64,000 nt of DNA from Xanthostigma xanthostigma (Eukaryota > Arthropoda > Insecta > Raphidioptera > Raphidiidae): contig OY754470.1 in NCBI GenBank assembly GCA_963575645.1, forward strand, positions 27,386,501 through 27,450,500, read 5' to 3'. The notes beneath the pieces are model-generated. The model saw nothing but the letters and a program-made list of their open reading frames with translations, was not told the DNA's origin and did not search any database. Below, piece after piece: positions 1 through 10,990 of this stretch; the first letter of the stretch is position 1, and every line of letters begins with the position of its first letter. The position numbers and the translations under genes are program-made.

Positions 1-299
1 CCACCCATTTTGGTCCATGCGGCTAACAAAGTTGCGGCTGGTTTCACGGAGCCACCACCGACCATTATTAATTTTTAAATGAAGCTCAGTTACCTGTCAT
101 TTCTTGAAAAACTAAATAAACCCATTCGTAAATCTTCAAGTTTTACTTGAAAAAATAAATGTGTTATCAATTCTTAAAGTTTTAATTTCAAGGAATTACA
201 GATGAACAATCATTTGGTTAAACTGATTTTAGAGGACATTCTACAAAATAACATTTTGGTAAAGTTCTCCGTTGAATATGTTCGCTTATTTTTTGACAA

Positions 300-540
300 T
301 AGAGTAATGGCTGGTTTACACAGTGCGAGCTGACGTACGAGTCGGTCTGCCGAGTAGCTGCAGTACGTGTCTTACGAGTTACTCGCACGTGTGAGTTTTA
401 CAGTCGCTTTAACATTTTTTGTTTTCACTCGCCTAGCGCCTGACAGCAGCTCGCACATCACTCGCATCGTTCATCGCATTCGGCAGTAGCTCGCCAGGCA
501 GTTTTTTTAATCAATCACGAAATCCAGTCTCACACTGCGT
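300..540. repeat. CTCGC-rich repeat, possible MITE fragment
   Basis: A GC-richer island in AT-rich DNA with many CTCGC/GCGAG motifs. It starts with GGCTGGTTTACACAGTGCGA, a phrase that looks like the end of a short non-autonomous DNA transposon. I did not find a matching opposite terminus, so boundaries and class are uncertain. Its mirror copy lies at 7832-8072. Confidence 0.3.
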
Positions 541-1327
541 TTGAAACCTAGCAAGTATCAAGCAACAAACCTAGCGCCAAAACCAACCTTGTGGGCACAT
601 TTCAATTAATATAAAATCATATGCCTACATAATTACCATGTTTCTAAATAAAATGATTTGAAGGGAGTGCGCCCTCTCCCTAAATACGCCGATGAGTGTT
701 ATATCATAATTAGAATACTATCGATTCAGTGAATAACATAATTTATTAACTTATTTAATATATTGACATTATCAAAAAAACATTGTAATTGTAATATTTA
801 TGAAGAATGTTAGTTATAGTTTAAGAATTTAAACAGCATTAATATTAGTGAAGTAAACAATTATAATATTTTTAGAAAAAAAAAACAGTTTTTAAACATA
901 GAAATACAATCTGGCGGTAAGTTTAGAGGTTTAGCCATTGGTTCTACGGAGCGGTAAACCTGCGACGATTGAATAGATCCTGAATCACTGACGAGGGTCT
1001 GTTTTTTGTGAACAATTTTCCGAGACCTGGTTCGGGCAATTATTGCTTTCATTCACTGAAACACAAAAAATAAAATGAATCACTAGATTGTTTTTCTATT
1101 TCAAAAATATTTCGTTGTACATTTAAATAGCATATTTTTTGTAATCATTTACTTATGGATATAAAATATTTGGAAGATATTAATTATAAGTTACGTTCAT
1201 AGACGCACCAACCACTTTTAAGGTAGCAAGGCTTTTCAAAAAGTGGTGAAATGAAATTAAAAATGAATCTATGTTCCTCTCAAAATAGACACAATAAAAT
1301 GTTTTCATAACCTAATATTGAATTTAA

Positions 1328-1530
1328 AGGCCGCTGTACACGAGGCTGGATTTACTGTTAGATTTGACTGCTAGTTGTCTAGCGCTGGTGTCCTTGATTG
1401 TTTTCATGTGCCTCTACACAGCCCCTGTTCTAATTTTAAAATCTATCTTGTGATTTCATTTCCAGCCTCGTACCAAGCCTGCCGGTCAGCAGAAGTCCAA
1501 GCAGTGTTTTCAGCCTCTGTGCAGCGGCCT
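1328..1530. mobile_element. PIF/Harbinger-like MITE (TAA target duplication)
   Basis: A 203-bp element that begins AGGCCGCTG and ends CAGCGGCCT, flanked on both sides by TAA (1325-1327 and 1531-1533). A three-base TAA/TWA duplication is typical of PIF/Harbinger elements. The subterminal CGAGGCTGGA-type sequence is shared with the copies at 31506-31938 and 31267-31497. The palindrome mirror copy is 6842-7044. No coding region is present. Confidence 0.7.
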
Positions 1531-1643
1531 TAAGTTATTCTTTTTCATATCCAACTAGATCATGTCGGAAAATATATCCAATAACTATATATTATTATGA
1601 TTTAATTGTTTATTACTTTATTATGAACTTATAATCCAAAATA

Positions 1644-1922
1644 TTATAACTCACCCAAATTAAATGTTGAAATTTTTACGCACTGAAGGGTACAACGATC
1701 ATTTACGTCAATTATCACTAGATAAGTCCGCTCTTCCACTTGATTCATGCTGGGTGACCTCTTGGTAACATATATTAAGCGAGTATATTTTTGATGACGT
1801 GATAAATGATACACATGAACCATCTTGACAATTATTCTGAGCTTCAAAGTATGATGTATTGTCTCTAACGATGTACTAACTATACTGATACATTTACTAG
1901 CTCCTATCTCTATATAAATCAT
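1644..1922 (-). other. Unassigned 92-codon ORF, possible exon (left arm)
   Basis: Mirror copy of 6450-6728. Same open frame and the same strong 5' splice-site-like sequence at its end. Function unknown. Confidence 0.2.
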
Positions 1923-2023
1923 TTTTGAAACTTTATTTTAGGCACAGGTAGATAAGTGATTTGAAACTATAGACACAAATCTTTGTTTCAAACGAATGTA
2001 GATAAAACCATAGAACTACTTAC

Positions 2024-2129
2024 CTGTACTGAGCCTTCCCTTTCTTAACAATGCCACACATAGTAGAGTTGAAATCTGCGTACTGCGAATCTCTATCCTT
2101 GCCTGGCAAGTTTTCAACCCTTGCCTCAA
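2024..2129 (-). pseudogene. Exon-like segment, left palindrome arm
   Basis: Exact mirror of 6243-6348. It has the same polypyrimidine acceptor and GTAAGT donor on the minus strand. Because the two copies are identical, the sequence cannot show which was the original. Confidence 0.45.
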
Positions 2130-2943
2130 CTGCACAGAGAGAGGGAGAGAAAACTTGATGAAGGCACTCACATTAAAAAAAAATTAGTCACTGAATTGTA
2201 AAGGAACACTATGTTTTGTGTAGAGAAAGAACTTCAAATTAAATGTTATGTGAAAGAAACCCAAGCTTTGCTTTCTAACAGAATATAATAAAGAAATATC
2301 AACACTAATTAATTTATATTAATCAAACGATTGAACCCCAAACCAATAAACTAATTCACTTATAATATTTTAACATAATTAGTGAGTATTTCTCCCCACT
2401 TTACCTTTTTTTGTAAATATTACAAACAATAATAACAAACTATATGCACAAATTTTCTTATTTTGTCACCGTCACCATGATATTCGCTTAGCTCCACCGA
2501 CTTGAACGTGGCCTATAGATTATTCATTTGTTGACTAGTCCCAGTTAATCGAAGCAAGTATTTTTGAGGTGGTCGTCACAATACACGTGCGGTGAAGTGA
2601 AACTTGCCACTATTTTGTGACACCTGTTTTATAAAGGTTATCATAATTCTTCTAGCAAATTATGTAATCGTCTTACAAATATTGCATTCCGTTAGACTTT
2701 TGTTGTCAGTATTAGTTAGAATTCTTATTACTTTTAAAAGCAACGTTCTGTTCATTCAATTATCATTGTTAATATTCCTGTACACGAGCTAATTAGTTTA
2801 GACATAAATTATTAAACTATCTTCTTTGATCTCAAAATATTATAAGTTAATGTTGACTAGAAGAATTATACATAAGATAAATAAAATTATCGACCAATTT
2901 TTCAGACAATATATTAACAAAAAATATCAATAATACATTTAAC

Positions 2944-2972
2944 GTTTCGATCCGGATTTGGATCTTCTTCAG
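2944..2972 (-). ncRNA. Hammerhead-ribozyme-like motif of the PLE terminus (left arm)
   Basis: Mirror of 5400-5428; see that entry. It reads CTGAAGA, a 5-bp stem and GAAAC on the minus strand. Confidence 0.4.
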
Positions 2973-3163
2973 AACGGATCTAAAAATATAAAAAAATAAT
3001 TAATAATTAGTTTCTATTTATTTTTAATGTAATTCGTGAATAATTTTTTTAATATATAAATATTGAAAAAATAATAAACAATGTTTTGTTACGTAGTCAT
3101 GGAAACAATTTGAGCACCTATAAAGAAAAAAAAATTATTAAAAACAATATTATTTCAAAATAA

Positions 3164-3510
3164 TCTAATATATAAAATTCTCGTGTCACAGTTTTCGTTG
3201 CCATACTCCTCCGAAACGGCTTGACCGATTTTGATGAAATTTTTTGTGCTTATCCGGTATCTATGAGAATCGGCCAACATCTATTTTTCATCCCCCTAAA
3301 TGTTAGGGGTAGTCCACCCCTAATTTTTTTTTCTTCCTTCCCCATTCGTTCTTTTGCACCGGGCACGACGGCGCAGCCGGAGTGCTCGACATACACACAT
3401 ATATACGTCCATGTATATTTTAAAATAAATAAAATAGATAGATAGATGTTCCAATTAAATTGTTTTATTATTTCACTTTATACGTAGCGAAGCACGTACA
3501 GGGCCGCTAG
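3164..3510 (+). mobile_element. Non-autonomous Helitron nested in PLE (left arm)
   Basis: Starts TCTAATATATAAAATTC and ends GGGCCGCTAG before a T, the 5'-TC...CTAG-3' form of Helitrons inserted between A and T. The body has the usual insect-Helitron phrase meaning roughly 'CGAAACGGCTTGACCGATTT' and an AGGGGTAGTCCACCCC-type hairpin. No Rep/helicase coding capacity. The insertion splits the PLE close to the end of its endonuclease frame. Confidence 0.7.
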
Positions 3511-4861
3511 TATTATATATATTACTTAAATTTTCGGTATCTAATTGAGCATTGAGAGAATTTTTATTTGATTTTATATGTAACATTTCCGAAATATTTC
3601 TTTTAAAAAAATTAGTTTCATTATCTAAAATTTTTATATCATCCCAATTAATTTTGTGGTCAAGTTCTAATTTGTGTTTAGTTATTACATTATGTTTGTC
3701 AGGGATTAATTTATGATTATTCTGGTGTTCTTTTATTTTAAGAGCTCTTTTAGTTTGACCAATATAATTCTTATTACAATTTTCACAATTAATTTTATAT
3801 ACAACATTATGCTTTTGTAATTTATTAATTTTATCTTTTCCCTTTTTAATAATTTTATCAAGTTTATTTTTAACATTAAAAACAGTTTTTATATTTAAAC
3901 TTTTAAGAAATGAATTAAATTTTAGTGAAATATTTTCGAAAAAAGGAATTACTATAAAAGGACAATCAACATTATTAACATTGTTTTGTGAATTATGACT
4001 TTTTTTTTAATTTATTAATTCTAATTTTGATAAATTTATTTATAAATTTGAGAGGATAAGAATTAGCAAGTAGGATTTGACGAACTAAATTAAAATTATC
4101 TAAGTGAAATTTTGGTTTAGATAATAAAATAGATTTATCAATAAGATTATAAACCATAGCTCTGGCAGAGTTTTAAATTTTTATTCTAACCATCCAATAA
4201 ATCAAAAAATAGCTATGGTTTATAATCTTATTGATAAATCTATTTTATTATCTAAACCAAAATTTCACTTAGATAATTTTAATTTAGTTCGTCAAATCCT
4301 ACTTGCTAATTCTTATCCTCTCAAATTTATAAATAAATTTATCAAAATTAGAATTAATAAATTAAAAAAAAAGTCATAATTCACAAAACAATGTTAATAA
4401 TGTTGATTGTCCTTTTATAGTAATTCCTTTTTTCGAAAATATTTCACTAAAATTTAATTCATTTCTTAAAAGTTTAAATATAAAAACTGTTTTTAATGTT
4501 AAAAATAAACTTGATAAAATTATTAAAAAGGGAAAAGATAAAATTAATAAATTACAAAAGCATAATGTTGTATATAAAATTAATTGTGAAAATTGTAATA
4601 AGAATTATATTGGTCAAACTAAAAGAGCTCTTAAAATAAAAGAACACCAGAATAATCATAAATTAATCCCTGACAAACATAATGTAATAACTAAACACAA
4701 ATTAGAACTTGACCACAAAATTAATTGGGATGATATAAAAATTTTAGATAATGAAACTAATTTTTTTAAAAGAAATATTTCGGAAATGTTACATATAAAA
4801 TCAAATAAAAATTCTCTCAATGCTCAATTAAATACCGAAAATTTAAGTAATATATATAATA

Positions 4862-5208
4862 CTAGCGGCCCTGTACGTGCTTCGCTACGTATAAAGTGAA
4901 ATAATAAAACAATTTAATTGGAACATCTATCTATCTATTTTATTTATTTTAAAATATACATGGACGTATATATGTGTGTATGTCGAGCACTCCGGCTGCG
5001 CCGTCGTGCCCGGTGCAAAAGAACGAATGGGGAAGGAAGAAAAAAAAATTAGGGGTGGACTACCCCTAACATTTAGGGGGATGAAAAATAGATGTTGGCC
5101 GATTCTCATAGATACCGGATAAGCACAAAAAATTTCATCAAAATCGGTCAAGCCGTTTCGGAGGAGTATGGCAACGAAAACTGTGACACGAGAATTTTAT
5201 ATATTAGA
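4862..5208 (-). mobile_element. Non-autonomous Helitron nested in PLE (right arm)
   Basis: Mirror of 3164-3510, with CTAG at 4862-4865 and the TC start at 5207-5208 on the minus strand. Confidence 0.7.
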
Positions 5209-5399
5209 TTATTTTGAAATAATATTGTTTTTAATAATTTTTTTTTCTTTATAGGTGCTCAAATTGTTTCCATGACTACGTAACAAAACATTGTTTATTA
5301 TTTTTTCAATATTTATATATTAAAAAAATTATTCACGAATTACATTAAAAATAAATAGAAACTAATTATTAATTATTTTTTTATATTTTTAGATCCGTT

Positions 5400-5428
5400 C
5401 TGAAGAAGATCCAAATCCGGATCGAAAC
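5400..5428 (+). ncRNA. Hammerhead-ribozyme-like motif in PLE 3' terminus
   Basis: The sequence reads CTGAAGA (5400-5406), one extra A, stem GATCC/GGATC (5408-5412 and 5419-5423) with a 6-nt loop, then GAAAC (5424-5428). CUGANGA and GAAA are the conserved hammerhead core, and such motifs are known in the terminal repeats of Penelope-like elements. The extra base between the core and stem II, and no clear stem I/III partner, suggest a relic rather than a proven active ribozyme. Confidence 0.45.
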
Positions 5429-6242
5429 GTTAAATGTATTATTGATATTTTTTGTTAATATATTGTCTGAAAAATTGGTCGATAATTTTATTTATCTTAT
5501 GTATAATTCTTCTAGTCAACATTAACTTATAATATTTTGAGATCAAAGAAGATAGTTTAATAATTTATGTCTAAACTAATTAGCTCGTGTACAGGAATAT
5601 TAACAATGATAATTGAATGAACAGAACGTTGCTTTTAAAAGTAATAAGAATTCTAACTAATACTGACAACAAAAGTCTAACGGAATGCAATATTTGTAAG
5701 ACGATTACATAATTTGCTAGAAGAATTATGATAACCTTTATAAAACAGGTGTCACAAAATAGTGGCAAGTTTCACTTCACCGCACGTGTATTGTGACGAC
5801 CACCTCAAAAATACTTGCTTCGATTAACTGGGACTAGTCAACAAATGAATAATCTATAGGCCACGTTCAAGTCGGTGGAGCTAAGCGAATATCATGGTGA
5901 CGGTGACAAAATAAGAAAATTTGTGCATATAGTTTGTTATTATTGTTTGTAATATTTACAAAAAAAGGTAAAGTGGGGAGAAATACTCACTAATTATGTT
6001 AAAATATTATAAGTGAATTAGTTTATTGGTTTGGGGTTCAATCGTTTGATTAATATAAATTAATTAGTGTTGATATTTCTTTATTATATTCTGTTAGAAA
6101 GCAAAGCTTGGGTTTCTTTCACATAACATTTAATTTGAAGTTCTTTCTCTACACAAAACATAGTGTTCCTTTACAATTCAGTGACTAATTTTTTTTTAAT
6201 GTGAGTGCCTTCATCAAGTTTTCTCTCCCTCTCTCTGTGCAG

Positions 6243-6348
6243 TTGAGGCAAGGGTTGAAAACTTGCCAGGCAAGGATAGAGATTCGCAGTACGCAGATTT
6301 CAACTCTACTATGTGTGGCATTGTTAAGAAAGGGAAGGCTCAGTACAG
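6243..6348 (+). pseudogene. Exon-like segment of unknown gene in right palindrome arm
   Basis: A 106-nt segment flanked by a strong acceptor (TCTCTCCCTCTCTCTGTGCAG) and a consensus donor (CAG|GTAAGT). One frame is open throughout (2 nt, 34 codons, 2 nt), with peptide EARVENLPGKDRDSQYADFN followed by STMCGIVKKGKAQY. The composition looks protein-like, but I do not recognise the family. The nearest possible downstream acceptor (7317) would create a stop at once, so the gene may be partial or the next exon lies elsewhere. The same segment is mirrored at 2024-2129. Confidence 0.5.
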
Positions 6349-6449
6349 GTAAGTAGTTCTATGGTTTTATCTACATTCGTTTGAAACAAAGATTTGTGTC
6401 TATAGTTTCAAATCACTTATCTACCTGTGCCTAAAATAAAGTTTCAAAA

Positions 6450-6728
6450 ATGATTTATATAGAGATAGGAGCTAGTAAATGTATCAGTATAGTTAGTACA
6501 TCGTTAGAGACAATACATCATACTTTGAAGCTCAGAATAATTGTCAAGATGGTTCATGTGTATCATTTATCACGTCATCAAAAATATACTCGCTTAATAT
6601 ATGTTACCAAGAGGTCACCCAGCATGAATCAAGTGGAAGAGCGGACTTATCTAGTGATAATTGACGTAAATGATCGTTGTACCCTTCAGTGCGTAAAAAT
6701 TTCAACATTTAATTTGGGTGAGTTATAA
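6450..6728 (+). other. Unassigned 92-codon ORF with donor-like end
   Basis: An open frame following the exon-like segment. It ends in AATTTGG|GTGAGT, a good donor, and its last third (RTYLVIIDVNDRCTLQCVKI) looks protein-like. No acceptor joins it in frame to 6243-6348. It could be a separate exon, part of an unrecognised element, or chance. Confidence 0.2.
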
Positions 6729-6841
6729 TATTTTGGATTATAAGTTCATAATAAAGTAATAAACAATTAAATCATAATAATATATAGTTATTGGATATAT
6801 TTTCCGACATGATCTAGTTGGATATGAAAAAGAATAACTTA

Positions 6842-7044
6842 AGGCCGCTGCACAGAGGCTGAAAACACTGCTTGGACTTCTGCTGACCGGCAGGCTTGGT
6901 ACGAGGCTGGAAATGAAATCACAAGATAGATTTTAAAATTAGAACAGGGGCTGTGTAGAGGCACATGAAAACAATCAAGGACACCAGCGCTAGACAACTA
7001 GCAGTCAAATCTAACAGTAAATCCAGCCTCGTGTACAGCGGCCT
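6842..7044. mobile_element. Mirror copy of the PIF/Harbinger-like MITE
   Basis: Reverse-complement copy of 1328-1530 in the right palindrome arm, with the same TIRs and flanking TTA/TAA. Confidence 0.7.
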
Positions 7045-8319
7045 TTAAATTCAATATTAGGTTATGAAAACATTTTATTGTGTCTATTTTGAGAGGAACA
7101 TAGATTCATTTTTAATTTCATTTCACCACTTTTTGAAAAGCCTTGCTACCTTAGAAGTGGTTGGTGCGTCTATGAACGTAACTTATAATTAATATCTTCC
7201 AAATATTTTATATCCATAAGTAAATGATTACAAAAAATATGCTATTTAAATGTACAACGAAATATTTTTGAAATAGAAAAATAATCTAGTGATTCATTTT
7301 ATTTTTTATGTTTCAGTGAATGAAAGCAATAATTGCCCGAACCAGGTCTCGGAAAATTGTTCACAAAAAACAGACCCTCGTCAGTGATTCAGGATCTATT
7401 CAATCGTCGCAGGTTTACCGCTCCGTAGAACCAATGGCTAAACCTCTAAACTTACCGCCAGATTGTATTTCTATGTTTAAAAACTGTTTTTTTTTTCTAA
7501 AAATATTATAATTGTTTACTTCACTAATATTAATGCTGTTTAAATTCTTAAACTATAACTAACATTCTTCATAAATATTACAATTACAATGTTTTTTTGA
7601 TAATGTCAATATATTAAATAAGTTAATAAATTATGTTATTCACTGAATCGATAGTATTCTAATTATGATATAACACTCATCGGCGTATTTAGGGAGAAGG
7701 CGCACTCCCTTCAAATCATTTTATTTAGAAACATGGTAATTATGTAGGCATATGATTTTATATTAATTGAAATGTGCCCACAAGGTTGGTTTTGGCGCTA
7801 GGTTTGTTGCTTGATACTTGCTAGGTTTCAAACGCAGTGTGAGACTGGATTTCGTGATTGATTAAAAAAACTGCCTGGCGAGCTACTGCCGAATGCGATG
7901 AACGATGCGAGTGATGTGCGAGCTGCTGTCAGGCGCTAGGCGAGTGAAAACAAAAAATGTTAAAGCGACTGTAAAACTCACACGTGCGAGTAACTCGTAA
8001 GACACGTACTGCAGCTACTCGGCAGACCGACTCGTACGTCAGCTCGCACTGTGTAAACCAGCCATTACTCTATTGTCAAAAAATAAGCGAACATATTCAA
8101 CGGAGAACTTTACCAAAATGTTATTTTGTAGAATGTCCTCTAAAATCAGTTTAACCTAATGATTGTTCGTCTGTAATTCCTTGAAATTAAATCTTTGAGT
8201 ATTGATAATACATTTATTTTTTCAAGTAAAACTTGAAGATTTACGAATGGGTTTATTTAGTTTTTCAAGAAATGACAGGTAACTGAGCTTCATTTAAAAA
8301 TTAATAATGGTCGGTGGTG

Positions 8320-9625
8320 TGTTTTTTAGGTTTCTTTACAAAATGTGATACAAATTAAATGATAATGAAAACTAAATCAAGACAAGTATGCTTTTAGAAA
8401 GTATACCACTATCTTCTTTATATTAAAATTGGAATTAAAATTTATTGCTCAACATATTAGAATAGTGCAATAATTCAATTTAGTCGATTTATTTGAAAAT
8501 GAAAAATGATGCAGTCATAAAAAACTTTTCCAGGCATCGATTAATTACATGCGCCAAGTTTCTTACCAGCATAAATATTATTTACAGTTGAAATGAGGAC
8601 TGAGTACCGAACAATAGTTGATTCGTTCCGAAATATTCTGGCCAGTGCGTTGACATATTATTATTTCCCTCGTCCACAAAAAGTGATTGTTTACTTTGTT
8701 GAGAGGACATTATTGCAAATATCAAATAATAAAAAAAAAATTTCGCACAGACTGATGCACACTCGCCCGGTTAAATATTTATGCTATGTCAGATCTGTCT
8801 CACCAGTACAATATGGTGGCACACCAGAACAATTACGGTGTCGGATTCATGACGTTATTAGCACTGGCCAGTGTACTTGGTTATATTTATATGATAAAAT
8901 ATAGTCAAATAAGGGTCCTAAAAGCATTGAGTGTCAACCGCTGGTCACCATTATGGAATTTTCTAATAAACAATTCTAAATATAAATTGTTGTACTTTAG
9001 TAAAAAACAATAATTAAGGACTCAGCACTATTCCAGTCGTGTTACACTAAAAACGGCGAGTATTTGTTATTGTTCATTTTTTTACAAATTAATTTTACAT
9101 CTTTCAAGTTAACTTATTCGTCATCTCTTGAGAAACCCTTAAATTTTTTCGTAGTAATTGCTCTAAACTATAACATTCGAAATGGTTGTGAACTGATGTA
9201 TTCGATTTTCTATAAGAGAGCGATAGCGTGAATGTTAATATTCTATCCTATATATCTAAAGAGTTTTGATGAAACTTGTCAAATCCCATTGGGGGGTGCG
9301 TGACGCATCGAAAGCACAGCCGTCTCCCGGTTTACGTTAGCAGGTGAATGGTGATCACACCATACCCGTCGTAATACATAGGTATGTAGTGCAGTCACAT
9401 TTACGCATCATCCTAACCATACTTGACAACTTTATACAACACGCAACCACTCCTTATGCCTCTCTATATACATATGTATGGATGTAGGGTGTATAACTTT
9501 TACCCTACATATCTCTACACTGCTTACGTAATAAACCCTCCGCACGTATCAAATGTGTGGTTGAATAATACAAATGAGCGTGTTACCGCGGTTTGCCAGT
9601 GGGGAGACGGATTCTATTTTTCGTA
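8320..9625. other. Stretch with no recognised feature
   Basis: Non-palindromic DNA after the right arm. Short ORFs occur at 8593-8904 and 8786-9013; the second has one hydrophobic run (VGFMTLLALASVLGYIYMI). They overlap each other in different frames and resemble no family I know. I see no splice or promoter support. Confidence 0.3.
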
Positions 9626-9629
9626 CCAA

Positions 9630-10235
9630 AAAGAAAAAATTGGTTGTCTGTAAAGTCGGTTTACGGACGATAGTTTTACGTGATAACGTATTCCGTAATA
9701 CATAACCTAAATTTATATAATAATTATAATAATTCGAATCTATGATATTGCATCTTTCGCTTCAAATTTAGGTTAATTTTATTTATTTAAATTACTCACC
9801 ATATAATATAATTGTTTTTTTTAACTTTCTTTCTTTCGTATTTATTTTAAGTCTCAAAGATTAGCTGTCATAATATTTATAAAACAATTGTTTCACTGTT
9901 TATAATATAAAATTCCAAAACCTACTTACAATATTTAAGTATTTTCATACGTCAAAAAATTGATTTTTATAATGATAAAATTTGTAAGAAAACGATTTTT
10001 TCGAGAGATGAGACCTAGCTAAAACGATTTTTTGCCCCCCAAAATCCCTTTTCAGTAAATTTCATCCAAATCGTTAGTGCCGTTTTCGAGAAAAGCACGC
10101 ACAGGGTCAGGCGGAACGTTACGCGTTACGAACGTTAGGAACGTTACACTTTTTCGTGCATGCAGCCGGTGTTTTATCAATTTATAAGATTGGTGATTCA
10201 TCAATTTATAAGACGTTATCACGTCAAAAAAGGTT
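9630..10235. repeat. Dispersed repeat, 'GGTTGTCTGTAAA...GACGTTATCACGTC' family
   Basis: Begins near TTGGTTGTCTGTAAAGTCGG and ends near AAGACGTTATCACGTCAAAA. Related copies are 26068-26700 (opposite orientation) and the short complete copy 32810-33062. Internal content differs between copies, so one or more other elements are nested here. Class not determined. Confidence 0.5.
9849..10094 (+). repeat. Dispersed repeat, direct copy of 13318-13575
   Basis: Shares a long block including TTTTCATACGTCAAAAAATT, CGATTTTTTCGAGAGATRAG and TTTGCCCCCCAAAATCCC with 13318-13575. No coding potential was recognised. Confidence 0.6.
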
Positions 10236-10379
10236 TCATATTAATTGCCGATCTTATAATTGATTTCATTCATCAGATTTTACAAATCCATATCAATATT
10301 ATAAATGCGAAAGTGACCCTGTCTGCTATCTTTTCACGCCACTTCAACCCGAGAATGGTACTACTAGTTTCGGTCAAAA

Positions 10380-10990
10380 TCACTTTCAAAAATTTTACAA
10401 TATATTTTCGTTTTAAGGTCTCCCGAATCCAGAAAACATATTTTTAGAAAAACTCTGCGTGTCTGTTAGTCTGTGAGTACGATGAAACCAAATTTTGGGA
10501 GATATTTGGTGTGCAAATATGAAGAGATCCATTTTTTTTGGGAAAATCGGTGCATGCGCTGAAGAGATATATGCTATAACGTTGTTTTTTTTTTTGTTTT
10601 TCGTAACGGCTTATTATTCTATTTATTTTTTCAGGAAAGTTTCGTTAAACATTTTTTTCTGAACTTTATAGTTTCGGAAATATTTTGAGAATAAAAAAAA
10701 AATCAGCAGTTCTTTTGATTTGTGCTGTCAGAAATAAACTGGTTAAGCATGCTTTGATTAATTTTTACATGACCTGGAACATATTATGTAAGTAACCATG
10801 GCAACGAATAGCAAATAGCATAATATTGAATACTAGCCACTATCCGCGTTACGTCACGCGATATCAGAAATTTGACTTTCTTTATTATACTATATCAAAA
10901 TTGTCAAAATGTTGAAGTTAGAATGGTCCCGTTGCCAAATTGGTTAGAATTTTTTTCTAAATATATATTAATTTTATGTATGACGCTATT
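10380..10990 (+). repeat. Dispersed repeat related to 34067-34690
   Basis: Shares, in order, a GAATCC...AAAACATATTTTT block, AAATTTTGGGAGRTATTTGG, a purine-rich ATGCGC...GAAGAGATATATGC block, GCATGCTTTGATTAATTTTT, and a Helitron-like end TACTAGCCACTATCCGCGTT (CTAG at 10833-10836, minus strand). A partial inverted copy lies at 11724-12100. Confidence 0.5.

Larger units (their letters stand above)
53..4161. repeat. Left arm of 8.3-kb near-perfect palindrome
   Basis: This arm is the reverse complement of 4211-8319. Paired positions always add to 8372 (checked near 53/8319, 861/7511, 3221/5151 and 4151/4221), so the 4.1-kb arms show no net indel. By eye I found only about ten substitutions, roughly half of them in the outer 180 bp (around 142-205) and others near 671, 1094 and 1216. 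The arm contains, from outside in: a CTCGC-rich repeat, a MITE, exon-like sequence, and the 3' part of a Penelope-like element with a nested Helitron. Positions 1-52 lie outside the palindrome. Confidence 0.95.
2879..4210 (-). mobile_element. Penelope-like retroelement, 5'-truncated (left copy)
   Basis: Minus-strand PLE remnant. It keeps the end of the reverse transcriptase (frame including ARAMVYNLIDKSILLSKPKF, preceded by an in-frame stop), a linker, a GIY-YIG endonuclease region, and a 3' terminus ending ATCGATAATTTTATTTA-like at 2879. The RT and endonuclease pieces are in different frames, so it is broken. A Helitron (3164-3510) is nested near the end of the coding part. This copy runs through the 49-nt spacer, so it is slightly longer at its 5' side than the plus-strand copy. 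Confidence 0.8.
4211..5493 (+). mobile_element. Penelope-like retroelement, 5'-truncated (right copy)
   Basis: Plus-strand PLE remnant beginning inside the RT. Segment 4215-4379 encodes the RT tail (MVYNLIDKS...) and stops. A second frame from about 4390 to 4857 encodes a linker (IKTVFNVKNKLDKIIKKG) and the endonuclease: VVYKINCENC then NYIGQTKRAL at about 4564-4629. The VY...YIG pair is the GIY-YIG signature, and the CENC pair matches the zinc-binding insertion of PLE endonucleases. A Helitron (4862-5208) interrupts the end. The 3' terminus carries the hammerhead-like motif. A frameshift and truncation make it inactive. Confidence 0.85.
4211..8319. repeat. Right arm of 8.3-kb near-perfect palindrome
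   Basis: Mirror image of 53-4161, separated from it by the 49-nt asymmetric spacer 4162-4210. Pairing stops at 8319/53: base 8320 no longer matches base 52, and the flanks 1-52 and 8320 onward are unrelated. The arm includes duplicated non-transposon sequence beyond the Penelope-like element (5494-8319), so this is more than a tail-to-tail transposon pair. A true inverted duplication and a fold-back assembly or library artefact both fit the sequence. Confidence 0.95.

Noticed and set aside
1..52. Left flank reading PPILVHAANKVAAGFTEPP
   Set aside because: A short open reading at the window edge with no splice sites; cannot be told from chance.
7317..7432. Possible exon after ATGTTTCAG in the right palindrome arm
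   Set aside because: Joining it to 6243-6348 gives an immediate stop, and the only longer reading (VNESNNCPNQVSE...) pairs with a poor frame of the first segment.
8593..9013. Two overlapping ORFs of 103 and 75 codons
   Set aside because: They use different frames of the same DNA, with no family resemblance and no transcript signals. One hydrophobic run is not enough to call a gene.
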